Shown here: positions 8,553-10,819 of the stretch, in pieces
How positions within the stretch are numbered: position 1 is the stretch's first letter
Layout: every line of letters begins with the position of its first letter
Source: Dethiosulfatibacter sp.
GTDB lineage: Bacteria; Bacillota_A; Clostridia; Tissierellales; Dethiosulfatibacteraceae
Direction: 5' to 3'
Assembly: GCA_019084435.1 (NCBI GenBank)
Contig: JAHRFV010000023.1
Span: 1 to 10,819 of the forward strand
Length of the DNA stretch: 10,819 nt
The notes under the pieces: generated by a model
Seen by the model: the letters and a program-made list of their open reading frames with translations, nothing else
Databases searched by the model: none
Told to the model about the DNA's origin: nothing
Made by a program: the position numbers and the translations under genes

Positions 8553-8566
8553 TCAATCCACCTCAT
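8549..8566 (-). promoter_or_regulatory. uppS translation start region: SD inside a five-codon mini-ORF that overlaps the TTG
   Basis: On the minus strand an ATG (8566-8564) opens a five-codon frame, MRWID, ending in TGA at 8551-8549. That stop overlaps the uppS TTG (8552-8550) as TTGA. The uppS SD, GAGGTGG, lies inside this mini-frame, so ribosomes translating it would sit on the SD and stop at the uppS start. The only SD-like sequence for the mini-frame is GGGGA nine bases upstream, part of the hairpin. The layout is seen; use is not shown. Confidence 0.3.
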
Positions 8567-8567
8567 T

Positions 8568-8592
8568 AAACAAAATCCCCATTAAGGGGATT
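8568..8592 (-). terminator. Terminator-like hairpin between the 61-residue ORF and uppS
   Basis: AATCCCC and GGGGATT form a perfect 7-bp stem with a five-base loop, followed on the minus strand by a TTTTGTTT tract that overlaps the stem base. The stop codon of the upstream small ORF (8591-8593) overlaps the upstream arm, and the uppS SD begins a few bases after the tract. It looks like a weak intrinsic terminator or attenuator that reduces readthrough into uppS. Confidence 0.6.
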
Positions 8593-8776
8593 AAAAATAA
8601 GCAACCGTCAAGTTATGTCTATCCTTAATCTTTAGATGTCTCACTACTATCGGTTTTTTTAAATCTGATAGGAAATTCTTATTGGTTCCTCTGATGTATG
8701 TAATCTCTATAATGTTTATATCATTATTAATGGCTTCTATAGCCAGTCTAAGCTCGGAACCTATCAATTCTTTCAT
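8591..8776 (-). CDS. Conserved-looking 61-residue protein of unknown function between frr and uppS
   Basis: I do not recognise this protein. It is likely real: the ATG at 8776 is three bases after the frr stop, an SD GAGG (8785-8788) sits eight bases before it, and it fills the gap between frr and uppS in the same direction. The sequence begins MKELIGSELRLAIEAINND and ends HNLTVAYF. It has no signal peptide, membrane segment or cysteine. It suggests one amphipathic helix (about 4-17), a strand (about 21-28), a loop, and two strands (about 42-49 and 54-61), a small soluble alpha-beta fold. The pattern Gly, Leu, Ala in the helix followed by VVR and a final strand faintly recalls short ORFs I associate with this position in other clostridia; that is recollection, not a match. 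Position suggests a link to translation or envelope synthesis, but I assign no function. Confidence 0.75.
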   Translation of the reverse strand: MKELIGSELRLAIEAINNDINIIEITYIRGTNKNFLSDLKKPIVVRHLKIKDRHNLTVAYF

Positions 8777-8779
8777 TAT

Positions 8780-9337
8780 TTAAACCTCTAAAATCTCTTT
8801 TTCTTTATCGTTGTAGATTTCGTCAGTCATCTTGATATATTTATCAGTCAACTGCTGAACTTCCATCTCTGCATCTTTTAAACCGTCTTTGGTCAGTTCA
8901 CCGTCTTTTTCCATCTTTTTCAATGCATCATTGGTGTCTCTTCTAAGATTTCTCAGAGCCACTTTTGCATTTTCTGTTTCTTTCTTGATAACCTTCAGCA
9001 AATCTCTTCTTCTTTCTTCTGTGAGTTCTGGGATTATCAATCTGATCACTTTCCCATCATTGCTTGGGTTTATTCCCAAATCAGAAGAACTGATGGTTTT
9101 TGATATTTCCTTTAAAGCATTGATGTCCCATGGTTGAATCAACAGGCATCTTGGTTCAGGAACCGAAATATTAGATAGCTGGTTAATCGGAGTAGGTGTT
9201 CCGTAGTAATCCACTCTCAATTTGTCGAGTAGTTTTGGATTTGCTCTGCCAGCTCTGATGGTCGACAAATCACTGACAAAGAATTCAATGGATTTTTTCA
9301 TTTTTTTCTCTAATTCCTTATGGATTTCCAATAGCAT
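8780..9337 (-). CDS. frr: Ribosome recycling factor
   Basis: RRF works with EF-G to split the ribosome after termination so it can start again. With the ATG at 9337 the protein is 185 residues, the standard family length. It begins MLLEIHKELEKKM, the first helix of the three-helix bundle, followed by STIRAGRANP at 25-34, a hallmark segment, then the beta-rich domain II (about 31-104: VDYYGTPTPINQLSNISV), and a long charged helical end with RRDTNDALKKMEKDG. The frame stays open to a TTG at 9352, but GAGGAGG (9344-9350) six bases before the ATG decides the start. That SD shares bases with the pyrH stop TGA (9349-9351), so frr is probably coupled to pyrH. Confidence 0.98.
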   Translation of the reverse strand: MLLEIHKELEKKMKKSIEFFVSDLSTIRAGRANPKLLDKLRVDYYGTPTPINQLSNISVPEPRCLLIQPWDINALKEISKTISSSDLGINPSNDGKVIRLIIPELTEERRRDLLKVIKKETENAKVALRNLRRDTNDALKKMEKDGELTKDGLKDAEMEVQQLTDKYIKMTDEIYNDKEKEILEV

Positions 9338-9348
9338 ATTAATCCTCC

Positions 9349-10062
9349 TCAATCATTGTTAATCATGGTGCCTATTATTTCACCTTTGACAATTTTTATT
9401 ATATTTTCAGGATCTTCGAGTCCAAATACAATAATAGGTATACTGTTATCCATACAGAGTGATGTAGCCGTTGAATCCATGACTTTCAATCCCCTGTTGA
9501 GTATATCTATATAGTTGAGTTCAGTAAACATCGTAGCGTCAGGATTTGTTTTCGGATCAGCATCATAGACACCCTCCACACCTTTCTTGGCCAGAAGTAT
9601 GACATCAGCATCTATCTCTGCGGCTCTTAGGGCAGCGGTGGTATCTGTTGAAAAAAATGGATTGCCGGATCCACCTGCAAAAATAACAACTCTGCCCTTT
9701 TCAAGGTGTCTGATGGCTCTTCTTCTAATGTAGGGTTCTGCCACCTGCCTCATCTCAATGGCAGTCTGAACTCTGGTTGGTACGTCGATTTTTTCCAGGG
9801 CGTCTTGTAAAGCCATCCCGTTGATAATCGTCCCCAGCATTCCCATATAGTCTGAAGTGGCACGGTCTGTTGTCTTAGCGCTAGCACCTCGCCAGATATT
9901 ACCCCCTCCGACAACCACAGCAACTTGAATGTCCATGTCATTGACAGTCTTGATGACTCTTGCAATATGGGCTATAGTTATTTCATCGATACCGTTGCCT
10001 TTTTCTCCACCTAGAGCTTCTCCACTTATCTTCAATACAATTCTCTTGTACTTATGCTCCAT
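9349..10062 (-). CDS. pyrH: UMP kinase (uridylate kinase)
   Basis: PyrH phosphorylates UMP to UDP with ATP, the committed step towards UTP and CTP, as a cytoplasmic hexamer of the amino-acid-kinase fold. From the ATG at 10062 it is 237 residues, standard length. Visible motifs are [13 protein letters not shown] at 5-17, the glycine-rich [11 protein letters not shown] at 49-59, the UMP-site segment [36 protein letters not shown], and [12 protein letters not shown]. The frame is open up to an ATG at 10113, but that extension has no SD and falls in a hairpin, while GGAGG (10067-10071) sits four bases before 10062 and the protein then begins as the family does. The upstream leader holds a strong hairpin and repeated ATGGAG words that may affect translation. 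Confidence 0.97.
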   Translation of the reverse strand: MEHKYKRIVLKISGEALGGEKGNGIDEITIAHIARVIKTVNDMDIQVAVVVGGGNIWRGASAKTTDRATSDYMGMLGTIINGMALQDALEKIDVPTRVQTAIEMRQVAEPYIRRRAIRHLEKGRVVIFAGGSGNPFFSTDTTAALRAAEIDADVILLAKKGVEGVYDADPKTNPDATMFTELNYIDILNRGLKVMDSTATSLCMDNSIPIIVFGLEDPENIIKIVKGEIIGTMINND

Positions 10063-10113
10063 AAAACCTCCATAACCAAGTATAATTATAATGGAGAACA
10101 AATTGTCCTCCAT
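10057..10113 (-). repeat. Three ATGGAG copies and one complementary CTCCAT before and at the pyrH start
   Basis: On the minus strand ATGGAG occurs at 10108-10113 (upstream hairpin arm), 10068-10073 (covering the pyrH SD) and 10057-10062 (start codon plus codon 2). The single CTCCAT at 10091-10096 can pair with any of them. Pairing with the first gives the 10-bp hairpin and leaves the SD free; pairing with the second would cover the SD with about seven pairs and a 17-base loop. The first is clearly the more stable. Confidence 0.5.
10091..10113 (-). promoter_or_regulatory. RNA hairpin in the tsf-pyrH intergenic region
   Basis: In the minus-strand RNA, AUGGAGGACA pairs with UGUUCUCCAU across a three-base AUU loop: ten pairs, one of them G-U. 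The plus-strand version would have an A-C mismatch instead, so the structure fits RNA of the operon. It starts nine bases after the tsf stop and is not followed by a U-tract, so it is less terminator-like than the other junction hairpins. It may protect the tsf 3' end, mark a processing site, or influence pyrH translation through repeated ATGGAG words downstream. Confidence 0.6.
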
Positions 10114-10122
10114 CTAATAATA

Positions 10123-10773
10123 TTACATATTTATTTGTTTAGCAACTTCTTCTGCAAAGTTTTCGACTTTCTTTTCGATTCCTTCACCGACTTCATATCT
10201 AGTGAATCTTCTAATAATAAGATTTTCACCAATCTTTGAGATTTTTTCATTCAGTAGGTCTTGGATCGTTATATCAGGATTCTTTATAAAAGATTGACAA
10301 ATCAAGCAATTTTCATCATAGTATTTCTTGATTCTTCCCTCAACCATTTTATCGACAATCTTTTCAGGTTTTCCTTCATTTAGAGCTTGAGCTTTAAGGA
10401 TTTCTTTTTCCTTTTCCAAAACTTCTGCTGGAACATCTTCTGGTCTAATGTATTTTGGGTTTTGAGCAGCTACTTGCATAGCCAGATCCTTTACAAAAGA
10501 CTGAAACTCTTCATTTTTTGCTACAAAATCAGTTTCACTGTTTACTTCTATGAGAACACCAATTCTTCCACCATGAATGTAAGCTGAAACTAGACCCTCA
10601 GCTGCAATTCTGTCAGACTTCTTTGCTGCTTTAGACAACCCTTTTTTTCTTAGATAATCTATTGCCGCTTCCATATTGCCATCATTTTCAACTAATGCAT
10701 TTTTACAATCTAGCATTCCTGCTGCTGTAATTTCTCTTAATTCTTTAACCATTGCTGCTGTTATATTAGCCAT
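10123..10773 (-). CDS. tsf: Translation elongation factor Ts, short form
   Basis: EF-Ts recharges EF-Tu by exchanging GDP for GTP. The protein begins [20 protein letters not shown], the UBA-like N-terminal domain that contacts EF-Tu, followed by LDCKNAL and [10 protein letters not shown], and has [10 protein letters not shown] at 81-90, whose Thr-Asp-Phe inserts near the EF-Tu nucleotide site. At 216 residues it is shorter than the roughly 280-295 of E. coli and Bacillus, so part of the core or coiled-coil region is missing, as in Thermus and many clostridia. It is not truncated: the end contains [27 protein letters not shown] and [18 protein letters not shown] in the usual order. The ATG at 10773 follows AGGAGG (10779-10784) with a five-base spacer. 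rpsB normally precedes tsf and would lie just outside the window; I see no convincing promoter in the 46 bases up to the edge. Confidence 0.97.
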   Translation of the reverse strand: MANITAAMVKELREITAAGMLDCKNALVENDGNMEAAIDYLRKKGLSKAAKKSDRIAAEGLVSAYIHGGRIGVLIEVNSETDFVAKNEEFQSFVKDLAMQVAAQNPKYIRPEDVPAEVLEKEKEILKAQALNEGKPEKIVDKMVEGRIKKYYDENCLICQSFIKNPDITIQDLLNEKISKIGENLIIRRFTRYEVGEGIEKKVENFAEEVAKQINM

Positions 10774-10819
10774 TACGACCTCCTATTAATAAAAGGTAAG
10801 TCAGTCAAGGGATTAGATC

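Noticed and set aside
9338..9352. frr starting at the TTG at 9352
   Set aside because: The TTG overlaps the SD itself. The ATG at 9337 is six bases after GAGGAGG and gives the standard 185 residues.
10085..10090. Perfect TATAAT on the minus strand before pyrH
   Set aside because: There is no -35-like hexamer at 16-18 bases upstream; that region is the hairpin. AT-rich spacers give such boxes by chance.
10063..10113. Longer pyrH starting at the ATG at 10113 (MEDNLFS...)
   Set aside because: It has no SD, the ATG lies in a stable hairpin, and the extension does not resemble the family. GGAGG precedes the ATG at 10062, after which the protein begins like other PyrH.
10790..10809. TTGACT on the minus strand upstream of tsf as a -35 box
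   Set aside because: No acceptable -10 box lies 16-18 bases downstream; tsf is normally transcribed with rpsB.
1..10819. Mobile element, CRISPR, phage or defence system
   Set aside because: No transposase, integrase, repeat array, direct-repeat pair or atypical gene is visible; every gene but one is a known housekeeping gene in a conserved order.

Overview
The window is a stretch of chromosome from an AT-rich Gram-positive bacterium, most likely an anaerobe of the class Clostridia. The evidence is a PolC-type replicative DNA polymerase (a Firmicutes hallmark), the clostridial order rseP-ispG-polC-rimP, purine-rich AGGAGG ribosome binding sites, and short EF-Ts of the kind I associate with many clostridia. 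I cannot name a genus. All ten genes lie on the minus strand and should be read from high to low coordinates. There are no mobile elements, CRISPR arrays, tRNAs or rRNAs, and no gene-free stretch over 100 bases.

In transcriptional order the genes are tsf (EF-Ts), pyrH (UMP kinase), frr (ribosome recycling factor), an unrecognised 61-residue protein, uppS (undecaprenyl diphosphate synthase), cdsA (CDP-diacylglycerol synthase), rseP (site-2 protease), ispG (MEP isoprenoid pathway), polC, and rimP, which is cut by the left edge about a dozen residues before its expected end. The first part serves translation and pyrimidine supply, the middle serves lipid, isoprenoid and envelope formation, and polC is replication. 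rimP normally opens the nusA-infB ribosome and transcription operon. UppS uses isoprenoid precursors that the IspG pathway makes, and CdsA and RseP work in the same membrane.

Packing is very tight. The pyrH, cdsA and rseP stop codons lie in or next to the Shine-Dalgarno (SD) sequence of the next gene, and the cdsA SD lies in the last uppS codons, so translation is probably coupled. The exceptions are four junctions that each hold a minus-strand RNA hairpin: tsf/pyrH, small ORF/uppS, ispG/polC and polC/rimP. Two of these overlap a stop codon and run into a U-tract just before the next SD, which suggests partial terminators setting gene dosage along one long transcript. At polC/rimP a near-consensus promoter (TTGAAA, 17 bp, TATAAT with TG extension) contains the polC stop codon and starts the rimP operon. 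The hairpin in its leader has an interrupted U-tract, as expected for a NusA-dependent attenuator.

The window is mostly a well-known housekeeping cluster, and I see no new multi-gene system. The points most worth checking are the 61-residue protein, the junction hairpins, the repeat-based structure before pyrH, the forced TTG start of uppS, and the absence of dxr from its usual place between cdsA and rseP.
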